Counted from the first letter of the stretch, positions 8,644 through 18,311 are shown. The stretch is DNA of 33,371 nt from Candidatus Parabacteroides intestinavium (GCA_019118725.1 DWYO01000085.1:1-33371); one strand, 5' to 3'. Numbers and translations: made by a program. The notes: generated by a model from the letters alone, not told the origin.

Positions 8644-9978
8644 TTATCCATATTTCGCATTCTTATTCTTTATTTTCTCCAATCGGATCCGTGCCAATAC
8701 CTCCGGCTTCCGTTCCCGCTTCACCGCAGCCAAAGAGCAGGAGTCGAACACTTCTACCACACCAAGTTCCCCGTTTTCCAATCCACCTTTCTGAATCAGG
8801 AATCCGACCACATCCCCTTTGCTGATTTTGTCCCGTTTTCCCCGGTTAATGCGTAATGTGGCCCATTCCGAACGTTTCGGCCGACGGGGTGTCACAGGCA
8901 GGAAAAACTGCTCCGGCTCGGGCGTGATATAATCCGGTAAAACCTCTGCATCATGCAACAAGATATATGCCATACCCTCCGCATTCATCCGCGCCGTCCG
9001 TCCGTTGCGATGCACAAAAGCCTCTTCGTTCAGCGGCAAATGATAATGTATCACATGACGCACCTCCGGAATATCCAATCCGCGTGCCGCCAGATCGGTC
9101 GACACAAATACGGTAGCCGTCCCATTTCGCAACAGGGCCAGCCGCTGCTCTCGTTCAGACTGCTCCAAGCCGCCATGAAAACAAACATTATCGACCCGCA
9201 TCCGAGTCAGATACTGGCTGACACGCTCCACTGACTCCCGGTGATTACAAAACACCAGGGCTGACTCGCCATTCAGTTCGCCCAGCAACCCATAAAGGCA
9301 AGCCAACTTATCCCGTTCCGGAGATTTCACCTGATATAGTTTCAAACCTTTCAAAGCTTTCTGCGCCGTCAGGTATGAAATCCGCAACGGGTTTGTCAAA
9401 CCAACAAAAGCCGGAATTTCGACCGCTTCTGTAGCCGAAGTCAATACCCGTCGTCGCACACGAGGTAACCGCGCCAATATCTTCTTCATCTCCGGAACAA
9501 ATTTCAATTCCAACGACTTATCGAATTCATCCAAAATAACTGTATGCACAGCTGCTACAGATACGCTTCCTTTTTCCAAATGATCCAATATACGTCCGGG
9601 GGTACCTATCCAAACTGCCGGAGCATGTTCCAAGCTGCGGCGTTCCGTTTGGAAAGGATGTCCACCATAACAACAGGTTATTTTCAAGCCGCTTCCCAAC
9701 GAACGAAATACCGATTCAATCTGTAATGCCAACTCCCGCGAAGGAACAATTACCAACGTCTGTACCCATTCTTCCGGCTTCAATAAAGGCAATAACGGCA
9801 ACAAAAACGCCAAAGTCTTTCCCGATCCGGTAGGACTTAACAGCAACAAATCCCGTTGCACATCCGAAGAAAGAGCCTCACGTTGCATCGGATTCAACGC
9901 TACGATATCCAATTTCTGCAATGCCTTCCGGATAGCTTCCGAATAATTTTCTTCTAGTATTTTATTTTCTTTTGTCAT
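8644..9978 (-). CDS. DEAD-box ATP-dependent RNA helicase, DbpA-like
   Basis: Cytoplasmic RNA helicase, probably acting in ribosome assembly. Visible motifs: Q-motif region ALNPMQREAL, Walker A SPTGSGKT (about residues 48-55), PSRELALQ (Ia), TPGRILDHL (Ib), motif II as DEFD rather than DEAD, TSAT (III), ALVFCNHRES (IV), STDLAARGLD (V) and HRNGRTAR (VI). The C-terminus (about 75 residues with ISKGDVVGFLI and GELGVVEVFDS) looks like the DbpA-type RNA-binding domain, which in E. coli DbpA recognises 23S rRNA hairpin 92; the same target here is inference. The frame runs to an ATG at 10026, but the extra 16 residues are unlike the family, and ATG 9978 follows the purine run AAAAAAGAA, so 9978 is chosen, giving 444 residues. 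Confidence 0.9.
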   Translation of the reverse strand: MTKENKILEENYSEAIRKALQKLDIVALNPMQREALSSDVQRDLLLLSPTGSGKTLAFLLPLLPLLKPEEWVQTLVIVPSRELALQIESVFRSLGSGLKITCCYGGHPFQTERRSLEHAPAVWIGTPGRILDHLEKGSVSVAAVHTVILDEFDKSLELKFVPEMKKILARLPRVRRRVLTSATEAVEIPAFVGLTNPLRISYLTAQKALKGLKLYQVKSPERDKLACLYGLLGELNGESALVFCNHRESVERVSQYLTRMRVDNVCFHGGLEQSEREQRLALLRNGTATVFVSTDLAARGLDIPEVRHVIHYHLPLNEEAFVHRNGRTARMNAEGMAYILLHDAEVLPDYITPEPEQFFLPVTPRRPKRSEWATLRINRGKRDKISKGDVVGFLIQKGGLENGELGVVEVFDSCSLAAVKRERKPEVLARIRLEKIKNKNAKYG

Positions 9979-10047
9979 ATTCTTTTTTAGTTGACACAGA
10001 ATGATTTTTCTAAAAAAGCCTTGCATTTGTAGCTTCTCACCTGAAGC

Positions 10048-12618
10048 CTAAAAAAACTTTTCCCTGCCTGTATCCTCGTTCACTACATATAGATGATGGG
10101 CCTGTTGCAAAAATTTGCTCTGCAACAAAGGCGACCATTGCTCCATTTCCTCCTGACGGAAACGATCTACCTCTTGCAAAGCTTCAGGTGATGTATGCCC
10201 TCCCAACAAGGCACGCAACCAAGCTGACGGGAAAAAGATGTCACCTGTCTGTTGTACTTCCGGCAAAATGCGTAACGCCGGACGAATATAAGCCAGCGAC
10301 TCTTGTTCACGCAAACGGTGGTTCAAAAGAGAAAGTGAGGAGGAAACCCAAGGCTCAACTCGCCGGTTCTCCGCTTTCAATAACGATTGAAATACACTGT
10401 CACGTACAGAACGGTCGGCCGATACAGCTGGAGAAATGAAGCGGTATTCCGCTTGCCGGTCCGGATTGCCTATACGTGCCAACTGCGTGGCCACAATCTC
10501 ATCAGCTTGTTCCGGTAAATGCAATGCAAGAAGATAGGACAGATTAATACAATCGCGTTCACTTAACACACATCCTGCCGGAGCTTGCCGTTCTTTCCAT
10601 ATCCGGTACAAACGACCGATGGCCTCCTTTGAGCTAGCGACCGACTGGTATTGCCGGAATGCTTGCATACGGAACTGAGGTTTCTTCCCCTCCGTTACTT
10701 GCTTCCATAAGGATTGTTCTAACCATAAGAGGTCTTTCCGAGCGAACTTCACCGCCGAACCGACATAACCTAATGCCATGGTATAAAGCAGGTCGCCAGG
10801 TTCTTGTACCAAGTAATCCATCATGTCATGCAAATAGGCATCCGCATCAAGTGTCTTATGCTGCAAATTTTCATGTAGCGAAATAAGCAATGATCCTTTC
10901 AGCAGCTCATCATGCGTGGTATCCAGGCAAGCAAATGCAGCTTGCCGATCTTTTTCTGTAAGACGAAAAAAGCCGTAGGCGTATCCATCGATATTAGGCA
11001 AAACCGTCACCGGATCTATATGCCGGAGACGCAATGGAGCTTTGGCCGTCCTTCTGTTGTCCGGCAGACCGATTTCGACCATCTCGGTGCCGGTTGCCGA
11101 AATGACACAATAGGTAATACGCTGGGGCCAAACACGTTCTTTTCCCTGCGGGTCTGTTTCTGTCACCACTAAACTATCTCCCTGTACGTAAGCATCGATT
11201 GTCGGCATGCCAGGTTCGTGCACCCACATTTGGCTCCAACGCTCCAGCTCCACATTCGTATGTTTTGAAAAAACCGATATCAAATCTTCCCACGTGGCAT
11301 TTCCATAGCAGAAGGTACGCAAATAGTCATGCAACCCCTCACGATAAGCCTGCTCCCCCATACGACGCACCAGCATCTCCATCATCACAGGCGATTTGTC
11401 GTACACAATATTACTGTATATTAACCCGGCATTGCGCAAATTATCAAGCGATTGCTTGATAGGCGTAGCACCAGCCGTCCGGTCTTCGGCATACGCGGCC
11501 GGGACATATCCCCGTATGAAATTCAACCGATGGTTGACAGAAGGATACATCGGTTCCACCATCTTAGCCGCAAAATAATTCGCAAATACTTCCTTCGTCC
11601 AGACATCGTCAAACCAAGCCATAGTCACATAATCACCGAACCACATGTGCGCGGTCTCATGGGCAATCAGTGAACTTCTCCTCAGTTGTTCATCCAGTGT
11701 TGGCTGCTCGTTCAGAAACATACTTCCATCATTATACAATGTTGCTCCGGTATGCTCCATACCCCCAAACTGGAACCCGGGGATAATAATCAAATCATAT
11801 TTAGCAAAAGGATAAGGAATACCGGTATAATCCTCCATCCAAGACAAAGCATCCAATACTTGCCGGGCTATCTCCGGACACTGCGCTACACGTTTCGGAT
11901 CAGTTTCCCGATGATAAATCGAAATAGAGCGTTCTCCCCGTTGATAAATCTCGCGCTGCAATTTCCCGGCTACAAACGAAAACAGGTAAGTGGGCAGAGG
12001 TTTCGTCTCCTGAAAACGAATCAGCCTCCGGTTCGGACGGCTCAACACATCCGCCTCTATAATCTTCCCGTTTGCCACCGCTGTCCAATTCTCCGGGATA
12101 TCCAACGTCAGCGAATAAAGAGCCTTTATATCCGGCTGGTCAAAACAAGGGAAAAGAGTCCGCGCCCGATCCGGTACCAGCAACGTGTACAAGAACTCAT
12201 CGCGTCGATTCAACGACTGATCGGATGCCCGGAAGGCGATTGTCACCTTATTGGTGCCACCCCAAGTTTCAGAATGCGGTATGATGATATGTTCTTTTTC
12301 CACACGATATTCCACCGGTTGGTCATTCAATAAGACCGATATCACCTGCGAAGAATCAGCCCGGAAATCTACAATCAACGGTTCTTTCCGACCCTGTTTC
12401 CAGGTAATCTCCGAAACACCGGTTACGGCCTCCTGCCTATTTTCCGGAATTACAAACGAAAGGTTATATTTGACGTCCCAATAGGTGCTTTTACGGAATT
12501 GCGCCAATTCCCAGCTCACACCGGTCTCTGTCATCACCGTCAAATTTGCCGGTTCCTGGCGACAAGCCATCAATCCTGCTGCCAGCAATAAATTCCACCA
12601 AAGCTTCATGGTTCTCAT
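10048..12618 (-). CDS. M1-family zinc aminopeptidase, lipoprotein
   Basis: Removes N-terminal residues from peptides. The zinc site is intact: HETAH (H320, E321, H324) followed 18 residues later by E343 in TKEVFANYFA. The substrate-anchoring motif reads GGMEHTGA where many relatives have GAMEN. A catalytic tyrosine is probably in IVYDKSPVMM. The N-terminus MKLWWNLLLAAGLMAC is a lipoprotein signal, placing the enzyme in the cell envelope. At 856 residues it has the full N-terminal beta domain, catalytic domain and a long helical C-terminal domain. Start is ATG 12618 or 12609; both keep the signal. The helicase gene follows after 69 nt. It likely supplies amino acids or processes peptides in the periplasm; specificity unknown. 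Confidence 0.92.
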   Translation of the reverse strand: MRTMKLWWNLLLAAGLMACRQEPANLTVMTETGVSWELAQFRKSTYWDVKYNLSFVIPENRQEAVTGVSEITWKQGRKEPLIVDFRADSSQVISVLLNDQPVEYRVEKEHIIIPHSETWGGTNKVTIAFRASDQSLNRRDEFLYTLLVPDRARTLFPCFDQPDIKALYSLTLDIPENWTAVANGKIIEADVLSRPNRRLIRFQETKPLPTYLFSFVAGKLQREIYQRGERSISIYHRETDPKRVAQCPEIARQVLDALSWMEDYTGIPYPFAKYDLIIIPGFQFGGMEHTGATLYNDGSMFLNEQPTLDEQLRRSSLIAHETAHMWFGDYVTMAWFDDVWTKEVFANYFAAKMVEPMYPSVNHRLNFIRGYVPAAYAEDRTAGATPIKQSLDNLRNAGLIYSNIVYDKSPVMMEMLVRRMGEQAYREGLHDYLRTFCYGNATWEDLISVFSKHTNVELERWSQMWVHEPGMPTIDAYVQGDSLVVTETDPQGKERVWPQRITYCVISATGTEMVEIGLPDNRRTAKAPLRLRHIDPVTVLPNIDGYAYGFFRLTEKDRQAAFACLDTTHDELLKGSLLISLHENLQHKTLDADAYLHDMMDYLVQEPGDLLYTMALGYVGSAVKFARKDLLWLEQSLWKQVTEGKKPQFRMQAFRQYQSVASSKEAIGRLYRIWKERQAPAGCVLSERDCINLSYLLALHLPEQADEIVATQLARIGNPDRQAEYRFISPAVSADRSVRDSVFQSLLKAENRRVEPWVSSSLSLLNHRLREQESLAYIRPALRILPEVQQTGDIFFPSAWLRALLGGHTSPEALQEVDRFRQEEMEQWSPLLQSKFLQQAHHLYVVNEDTGREKFF

Positions 12619-12623
12619 CTATA

Positions 12624-12670
12624 TTTAGTTTTTGAGCTTTTAAGTTTCTGAGTTCATAAATTTTTGTCAT
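12624..12670. repeat. Degenerate AGTTT array with exact 8-nt spacing upstream of the M1 peptidase
   Basis: The + strand begins TTTAGTTTTTGAGCTTTTAA. AG steps fall at 12628, 12636, 12644 and 12652, exactly 8 nt apart. It lies in the 100-bp gap between the DUF4268 gene end and the peptidase start, next to the start codon. Confidence 0.5.
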
Positions 12671-12718
12671 GCGTCAAGTTGACAGCGAAAAAACTTATAC
12701 TCAAAAAAACTTATCGTT

Positions 12719-13174
12719 TTAATCTCGTAAATATTCTGCGATTTTCATAAAATTGCCTTCCAACAGATACATCTGCCGTGCCATAAAAGAGAAAAATTCG
12801 CCCCAGTCTTCACGCCGATGGAAATCTATGCCCTCCTTTTTCGTGTAAATCCGAGCCACCTCGTTGCCGGTCTCACGAACATAACAGATATCCCATATCA
12901 GTCCATCCGGAAACTCTGCCTCCAAATTCTCCTTATACCAAGTCAGCTTCTCCAACATTTCCAGCCGCTGCGCCTCTTGTCGGTGATTGACCTCCAATAT
13001 CACATACGCTCCGGAACGGTTCACCTCAAACTTCAACTCAACACCTTTCACCTTCGTATTATACAAGACCCACATTTTCCGCCGGCGACGCAAATAGGGC
13101 TGTACGGCACAATAAGCGGCGAAGCTTTCCCAAAACTCAACCTTCAATTGTTTCAGTTCGTCCTTGCTATACAT
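12719..13174 (-). CDS. DUF4268 domain protein, function unknown
   Basis: 151 residues with no signal peptide or membrane segment. The whole protein resembles the DUF4268 domain: N-terminal ELKQLKVEFWESF, then WVLYNTKVKGVELKFEVNR and AYVILEVNHR, and a C-terminal FHREDWGEFFSFM-like segment ending LEGNFMKIAEYL. Related domains occur at the end of nuclease-like or restriction-associated proteins, but here it stands alone and no catalytic motif is evident. Its start lies only 2 nt after the stop of the M16 peptidase gene, so the two are almost certainly co-translated. A functional link to the peptidase is inference. ATG start at 13174. Confidence 0.8.
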   Translation of the reverse strand: MYSKDELKQLKVEFWESFAAYCAVQPYLRRRRKMWVLYNTKVKGVELKFEVNRSGAYVILEVNHRQEAQRLEMLEKLTWYKENLEAEFPDGLIWDICYVRETGNEVARIYTKKEGIDFHRREDWGEFFSFMARQMYLLEGNFMKIAEYLRD

Positions 13175-13176
13175 CT

Positions 13177-16011
13177 TTATCGATAAATATCATTAATCTT
13201 CACTTTGATGATCTTCCCGAAAGCAGCCAATTGTTTTCGGTCGATCTGCTTTGCATTTCCCACAATCGCATAGACTACCGGAGCCCCAGCTATCTGTTTC
13301 CGATAAAAATCCATAACATCTTTCATGTCCATACGGTCAATATAATCCAACAGCATCCTGTTCGGATCCTTGTCAAACCCTTCTTTTTGCATACGGGAAA
13401 GCCGTTCCGATATATCACGTAAAGCGGGGAAAGTATTGTTTACCTCATTACGAATATTCTGCTTTACCGCAGGGATACGTTCCGGCTTCTCCGGCATCTG
13501 CTTGATAAGATGATGAAAAATAGTCAACGCATCAATGGTCTTATCACTTTGCGTAGAAAACATGGCCTGGAAATAGCCCGGACAGCCTTTGCTCATCATA
13601 GAAGGCAAATAATACTGACCATTTACCCGATATGCGTATGATCGGAATTCACGAATCTCCTGAAACATCAACGAAGACATATCTCCACCAAAATATCCAG
13701 AGAAAAGCTTTGAAGCACAACGCATTTCCAGATCATCCACCGCTTGTCCCTCTACATACGCATAAACGATGCTCTGCGAAACATCCGGTTTGTTCAAGAA
13801 AAAGACACAAGGTTCCTCATAATGTATCAAAGGCCTTGCCCATGGATACCCAGACGGATAGACTATATCTTGCAAACGGAAATAATGTGCAACCATCTTT
13901 TGTACATTTTCTATGGGAACGTTGCCACAATAATGGACCGTGCAGGCATATTGCTGCACTTCCTTAAACAAAGCCAACAGGTTCTCCCCTTTCATCTGCC
14001 GGACCTCTTTCAAGGATGGTTTTTGCAAAAAGCGCGAAGCTTCACCGAAAATCACATGCTCTATCAGAACAGAGGCCAAACTACTGCTGGAGTTGAGCAA
14101 CGCTTTCTCGACTACCCGCATTTCGTCAACAACCTGACGCAACTGTTTGTCATCAACTTGGGGATGCTGCATAAAGTCACCTACCAATGCAATGGTTTCC
14201 AACAGATTCTCATCAAATCCTGTAATGCGTACAACAAAATCCGTATTGTTCGCTTCAAAGGTCAGAATACTTCCAATGGTCTGCAATTTGTTGCGGAACA
14301 CCTCAAATTTATCCTTTTCAGTACCGATGAAATGCAGATAATTCGCCACCTGTGCCAACATTTTTTTCCCGATTACACCAACACCATAATAGATATCCAA
14401 CGAGAAGATATCGTTTACCGGATTCTTTGTAGCATATAGTTTTACCTTATCCGACAAGGTTATCGTCTCAATAGAATAGCACTTCTCATCCACAAAACGA
14501 GGTTCCAAACGGCTGACCGGAAGTTTTTCCAGATTCTGCGCATAAAGCGACTTGCTCTGCTTGGGATTCGGGCGAACCGGAATATAATCCGGTTTCGGCA
14601 GGTGATCATTCTTATAACGGCCTGTAGTCTTCGTCACATACAGATAATTTTCGGTGAAATATTTACGGGCAACCGCTATGACATCATCCCGCGTCATCTG
14701 GTCTATCCGTTTCAACTCAGCCAAATAATCTTCCCATTTCTTCCCTTGCGAGAATACACGCATCATGATTTGGGCGCGTGAGCTTACATCCTCCAATAAC
14801 GAAACATAATCCCGTTTCTGCTCCAACTTCAATCCCTGGAAAATCTCCTCGCTGAATTCACCGGCTTTTAATCGATTTATCTCCCGCCAAACTAATTTTT
14901 CTGCGGCCGAATATGACTGAAAAAACAATTTGGGCATGACAAATATCGCTAAAATACCAGCCTCGTTCATACATTCATTGACCGCCATCGAAGCCACCAC
15001 CTTGTGATCTACTGCCAATTTATCCAAAAAGCCCGTGCCATTGGAATTGTTCAGCAAAGCGATAGCCACTTTCAAGGCTACCTCATCCTCATGATTGGCC
15101 GACACCCCCCGGAATCCCAATGCCATCATTTTGACAAACGGCATAGGAACTTTCAACTTCATCTTCTCTTTGCCTTTAAACTCAGGCAACGGTACCGGCT
15201 CATTCTTAGGGGCTATCCCTTCACGGATCCGCGAAAAGGTCCGTTCCAAAATGGGAAGGACCTCCTCCGTACGAAAATCGCCACATAGTATTAGGCCCAT
15301 ATTGGACGCTACATAATAGGTCTCAAAGAAACGACGCATCTCGGAAAGACGCGGATTCTTTAGGTTCTCCGTACTTCCTATCACCGGATATGCATACGGA
15401 TGCGGTGCAAAATAGCGCTCTTTCAACCGCTCCACCGACATACCACCGACATAATCGGCGTACATATTTTTCTCTTCGTAAACCGTCTCCAACTCATTCT
15501 GGAACAGGCGGAACACCGGATTAATCAACCTTTCGCTATTAATCTCCGCCCATTGTTCCATGTATTGAGATGAAAATATATTGAAATAGACTGTATAATC
15601 CAAAGATGTTCCCGCATTCAGCTTCGTACCTCCATACTGAGTAATCAATTTATCAAACTCATTGGGGATAACATATTTGGCAGCTTCCACACTCAATTCA
15701 TTAATCTGCTTCTGCAAAGAACGGCGTTCTGCATGATCCTGCGTTTCCGCCAATTCATCATACTTAGCTGCAATCCGATCCAGCAAAGCCTTCTCCTGCT
15801 CATAATCGATTGTACCGATCTTGTCGGTACCTTTAAACATCATGTGCTCAAAATAATGCGCGATTCCTGTATTCGGACAATCTTTCGCTCCCGCTTTCAC
15901 TACCACTGCACCAAATACTTTGGGCTGCGTATGGTCTTCGTTCAACCATACGGTCAATCCATTTTTCAGTGTATGTGTCGTACAAGTTATCTGTTGTTCT
16001 CCTGATTCCAT
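13177..16011 (-). CDS. M16-family (insulinase/pitrilysin-type) zinc metallopeptidase
   Basis: Degrades peptides inside a closed chamber formed by two homologous halves. The inverted zinc motif HxxEH is seen as HYFEH (H52, E55, H56); the third ligand is probably E180 in ELETVYEEKNMY. The 124-residue spacing is far longer than in pitrilysin because of an inserted, mostly helical stretch (about 70-125), a layout I associate with Bacteroidetes members. The second half (from about residue 500) lacks an HxxEH, as expected for the inactive domain, and has a typical RxxAY site in FRSYAYRVNGQYY. 944 residues, no signal peptide, so probably cytoplasmic. ATG start at 16011; the DUF4268 gene follows after 2 nt. 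Confidence 0.9.
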   Translation of the reverse strand: MESGEQQITCTTHTLKNGLTVWLNEDHTQPKVFGAVVVKAGAKDCPNTGIAHYFEHMMFKGTDKIGTIDYEQEKALLDRIAAKYDELAETQDHAERRSLQKQINELSVEAAKYVIPNEFDKLITQYGGTKLNAGTSLDYTVYFNIFSSQYMEQWAEINSERLINPVFRLFQNELETVYEEKNMYADYVGGMSVERLKERYFAPHPYAYPVIGSTENLKNPRLSEMRRFFETYYVASNMGLILCGDFRTEEVLPILERTFSRIREGIAPKNEPVPLPEFKGKEKMKLKVPMPFVKMMALGFRGVSANHEDEVALKVAIALLNNSNGTGFLDKLAVDHKVVASMAVNECMNEAGILAIFVMPKLFFQSYSAAEKLVWREINRLKAGEFSEEIFQGLKLEQKRDYVSLLEDVSSRAQIMMRVFSQGKKWEDYLAELKRIDQMTRDDVIAVARKYFTENYLYVTKTTGRYKNDHLPKPDYIPVRPNPKQSKSLYAQNLEKLPVSRLEPRFVDEKCYSIETITLSDKVKLYATKNPVNDIFSLDIYYGVGVIGKKMLAQVANYLHFIGTEKDKFEVFRNKLQTIGSILTFEANNTDFVVRITGFDENLLETIALVGDFMQHPQVDDKQLRQVVDEMRVVEKALLNSSSSLASVLIEHVIFGEASRFLQKPSLKEVRQMKGENLLALFKEVQQYACTVHYCGNVPIENVQKMVAHYFRLQDIVYPSGYPWARPLIHYEEPCVFFLNKPDVSQSIVYAYVEGQAVDDLEMRCASKLFSGYFGGDMSSLMFQEIREFRSYAYRVNGQYYLPSMMSKGCPGYFQAMFSTQSDKTIDALTIFHHLIKQMPEKPERIPAVKQNIRNEVNNTFPALRDISERLSRMQKEGFDKDPNRMLLDYIDRMDMKDVMDFYRKQIAGAPVVYAIVGNAKQIDRKQLAAFGKIIKVKINDIYR

Positions 16012-16056
16012 TCCTTATTTTTATGGCGTATTTTCCTTTAATGAACGATTAAGATA

Positions 16057-16064
16057 CAAAAATA
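16057..16064 (-). promoter_or_regulatory. Candidate -7 box for the M16 peptidase gene
   Basis: TATTTTTG on the minus strand fits TAnnTTTG and lies 46 nt upstream of the ATG at 16011. The region about 22 nt upstream reads TTTTTCGCC, only a poor match to the -33 TTTG. The 120-bp gap between the PHP and M16 genes holds no other feature I can support. Confidence 0.35.
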
Positions 16065-16131
16065 GTGAATTTTTCAGAAAAACAGGCGAAAAATAAGGAA
16101 CTTAAATGCCCAAGGGATTAAATTGAAAATT

Positions 16132-16848
16132 TTATTCCACTTTCTTCAAATACTGTTTGAACTGTTCCGGCTTGTCGTTCAGAATCAAACTTTCAGGGAA
16201 CTCCGTCAGTTGGAGCAGTTCATAGATGTGACTGTAATCAGCTATCGAGAAAGAGATATGCGCATCGCTGCCCAAAATTACCGGCACCTCATACTGCTTG
16301 CACAAACGCAGAATTTCCAGATTATTGTCTCGTGCCTTTACTTTGTGGCGTACCGGATTCAGCGAACTGTTATTTATCTCCAACAGTGTATGCGTCTCCT
16401 TGGCTGCCAGAACTACCGGCTCAAACAACATATCGGCTGTACCATCTCCCGGATGACTGATAATCTGCACATAAGGGTGATGTATTGCGCCCAGCATGGC
16501 CGATGTATTTTGCACAATACTGCCCGGAGTATAGCAAAGGGAATGAATTCCGGCTATCCGCAAATCCAGCATTTTCCAATACTCTTCGGTCAGATCGACT
16601 GTCCCGTCATAATCCAGAATATTCAATTCGGCCCCCAACATCAGCTCCACCCCGTACATCTTCCGGGGCACAACATGCAAATTCCGGAAATAAATCGGCG
16701 CACAGGAACCTGGAATGCCCGGAGCATGTTCAGTTATACCCAATATCTCCAGTCCTTTCTCCGCAGCCGCATGGACCATTTCCTGCAGGCTGCTAAAGGC
16801 ATGACCGCTCGCCACGGTATGCGTATGTACATCTAACGCTATTTTCAT
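16132..16848 (-). CDS. PHP-domain phosphatase (YcdX family)
   Basis: 238 residues forming a single PHP domain that binds a trinuclear metal site. Motifs in order: DVHTHTVASGHAFSS (HTH plus the GHA histidine), GITEHA, GAELNI (metal glutamate), AGIHSLC, ISHPGDG, LEINNSS and GSDAHISFSIADY. These match the YcdX-type stand-alone PHP phosphatases, which hydrolyse small phosphate monoesters. No signal peptide, so cytoplasmic. Physiological substrate unknown; histidinol phosphatase is the main alternative, but that family is larger and this one has the YcdX-like GHA and NNSS segments. The gene follows the PAP2 gene after 18 nt. Confidence 0.85.
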   Translation of the reverse strand: MKIALDVHTHTVASGHAFSSLQEMVHAAAEKGLEILGITEHAPGIPGSCAPIYFRNLHVVPRKMYGVELMLGAELNILDYDGTVDLTEEYWKMLDLRIAGIHSLCYTPGSIVQNTSAMLGAIHHPYVQIISHPGDGTADMLFEPVVLAAKETHTLLEINNSSLNPVRHKVKARDNNLEILRLCKQYEVPVILGSDAHISFSIADYSHIYELLQLTEFPESLILNDKPEQFKQYLKKVE

Positions 16849-16866
16849 TTTTGTCTATTTTTTCTC

Positions 16867-17550
16867 TTAGGCCTTTAACATTCGTACCAACGGAGCATGA
16901 AATACCAACAATATTATCCACATTAATCCGATTGAGGCCATGATCAGCCAGGCTCTTTTGGCGCCATAAACAGGATAAGGAGCAGCAGGAAGCCAGCGCG
17001 AACGTACCCAAACATAGAGTTTATACACGATGTAGCCAAAGAACAAACCGGCCATCATACCGGGAATAATATCTGTCAGGAAATGTACACCCAAGTAAAT
17101 GCGGCTATACGCATTGACGGTGGCCCAAAGGAATAAGGTAAATCCCAGCCACCGATTACGGAACAGCAAAGTAAGAAACATCGCGAATCCGAAAGCATTC
17201 GCCGCATGGCTGGATATAAATCCATAGCGTCCTCCCCGATAACCAAAAACAGTCTGGACATCATTCATAAAATCCGGATGATACGTTGGCCGGAAACGGG
17301 TGAACAGGGGTTTGCAAACATGGGACGCAAACTGGTCGCATAACGTGACGGTCAGTACTATCGCCAGCAACACCAGCAACACTTCCCGCCAATCCTTCCG
17401 ATAACACAGCGTCAACAAGACAAACAAGGCCAACGGCAACCATACCGTCTTTCCGGAATAAAGCCACATCACTTCATCCCAATAGGGGGTATGGCACCCG
17501 TTTAACCACAAAAAAAGCTCACGCTCGTATGTCAACAATTGCTCTAACAT
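16867..17550 (-). CDS. PAP2-family membrane phosphatase
   Basis: Integral membrane acid phosphatase of about 227 residues with several hydrophobic segments. The three PAP2 signature motifs are complete: KPLFTRFRP (K and R), GFISSHAAN (SSH), and SRIYLGVHFLTDI (R, catalytic H, D). Family members remove phosphate from undecaprenyl pyrophosphate, phosphatidylglycerol phosphate or lipid A; which applies here cannot be told. The frame opens with TTG at 17553, but ATG 17550 gives a TGATG arrangement with the batE stop (one shared base), indicating translational coupling to the Bat operon, so 17550 is chosen. The C-terminal end carries two more hydrophobic stretches beyond the core domain. Confidence 0.88.
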   Translation of the reverse strand: MLEQLLTYERELFLWLNGCHTPYWDEVMWLYSGKTVWLPLALFVLLTLCYRKDWREVLLVLLAIVLTVTLCDQFASHVCKPLFTRFRPTYHPDFMNDVQTVFGYRGGRYGFISSHAANAFGFAMFLTLLFRNRWLGFTLFLWATVNAYSRIYLGVHFLTDIIPGMMAGLFFGYIVYKLYVWVRSRWLPAAPYPVYGAKRAWLIMASIGLMWIILLVFHAPLVRMLKA

Positions 17551-18311
17551 CAAATCATCTGTATCTCTTTACTCGGCATCCAGCCCACATTGCCATCTTC
17601 CAGTTCCACCTCGCTCCATTCGCCTAAAGTACTTTTAACCGTTACTTTCGTACCCTCGTGCAAAACAACCAGATCGGTTCCGCTTTCATCCGGTGAGCTC
17701 TTTACCGTGACACTGGAAGCAAACACAATCGCTTCGGCATGATTCTTCATCGCACTCTTCTGACTATATCCGAAGATATTGGAAAAGACAACAATCACCA
17801 AGAAAAGCAAGGCGCAATAAAAACCGACCTTCTTAAAGCGAACAACCTTCGAAAAGAAGAACACGACCAAACAAAGCATAAAGAGGATAAAGCAGATAAT
17901 CCCCGTAGCGCCCCACGTATCTACACTTGCGATATCCCGTATGCCTTCAAACCATTTGGTCAGGAAAAACTGTCCGACCGGCTCGATTTTATCCACGGCA
18001 CGCGATTTGGCCAACTGCAAATTGAAACGGATATCCTTATCCCCCGGTTCTAAAATCAAAGCACGCTCGTAGTTCAAGATAGCCGGAGCAATCTGTCCGC
18101 TCTTGTAATAAGCATTTCCCAAATTATAATAGATAGCCGCCGACTCGCCATTGTTTTTCAACAGACCTTCGTAAAGCTCAATCGCTGTCTTATAATCCTC
18201 CTTTGTATAAGCTACCTCCGCCTCTTTAATAGAAGCCTCTTGCGCCATCATAGGCCATGCCAAACATAGAATCAGCAAAGCCAGCCCAAATTGTCTGATA
18301 TATCTTTTCAT
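17550..18311 (-). CDS. batE: BatE: TPR and SH3-like protein of the aerotolerance operon
   Basis: 253 residues. A cleavable signal peptide (LALLILCLAWPMMAQ) leads to TPR repeats (about 25-110: YTKEDYKTAIELYEGLL, AAIYYNLGNAYYKSGQ, PAILNYERALILEP). Two transmembrane helices follow (TGIICFILFMLCLVVFFF and GFYCALLFLVIVVFSNIFG), then a bacterial SH3-like domain (VTVKSSPDESGT, LHEGTKVTV, EWSEVELEDGNVGWM). This is the known BatE layout. The TPRs probably bind other Bat proteins in the periplasm and the SH3 domain may bind peptidoglycan or partner proteins. It starts 6 nt after batD and shares one base with the PAP2 gene start. Confidence 0.88.
   Translation of the reverse strand: MKRYIRQFGLALLILCLAWPMMAQEASIKEAEVAYTKEDYKTAIELYEGLLKNNGESAAIYYNLGNAYYKSGQIAPAILNYERALILEPGDKDIRFNLQLAKSRAVDKIEPVGQFFLTKWFEGIRDIASVDTWGATGIICFILFMLCLVVFFFSKVVRFKKVGFYCALLFLVIVVFSNIFGYSQKSAMKNHAEAIVFASSVTVKSSPDESGTDLVVLHEGTKVTVKSTLGEWSEVELEDGNVGWMPSKEIQMI

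Noticed and set aside
12676-12686. GTCAAGTTGAC palindrome in the gap after the DUF4268 gene
   Set aside because: Only 5-bp arms, single copy, no T tract or promoter next to it; not enough for an operator or terminator call.
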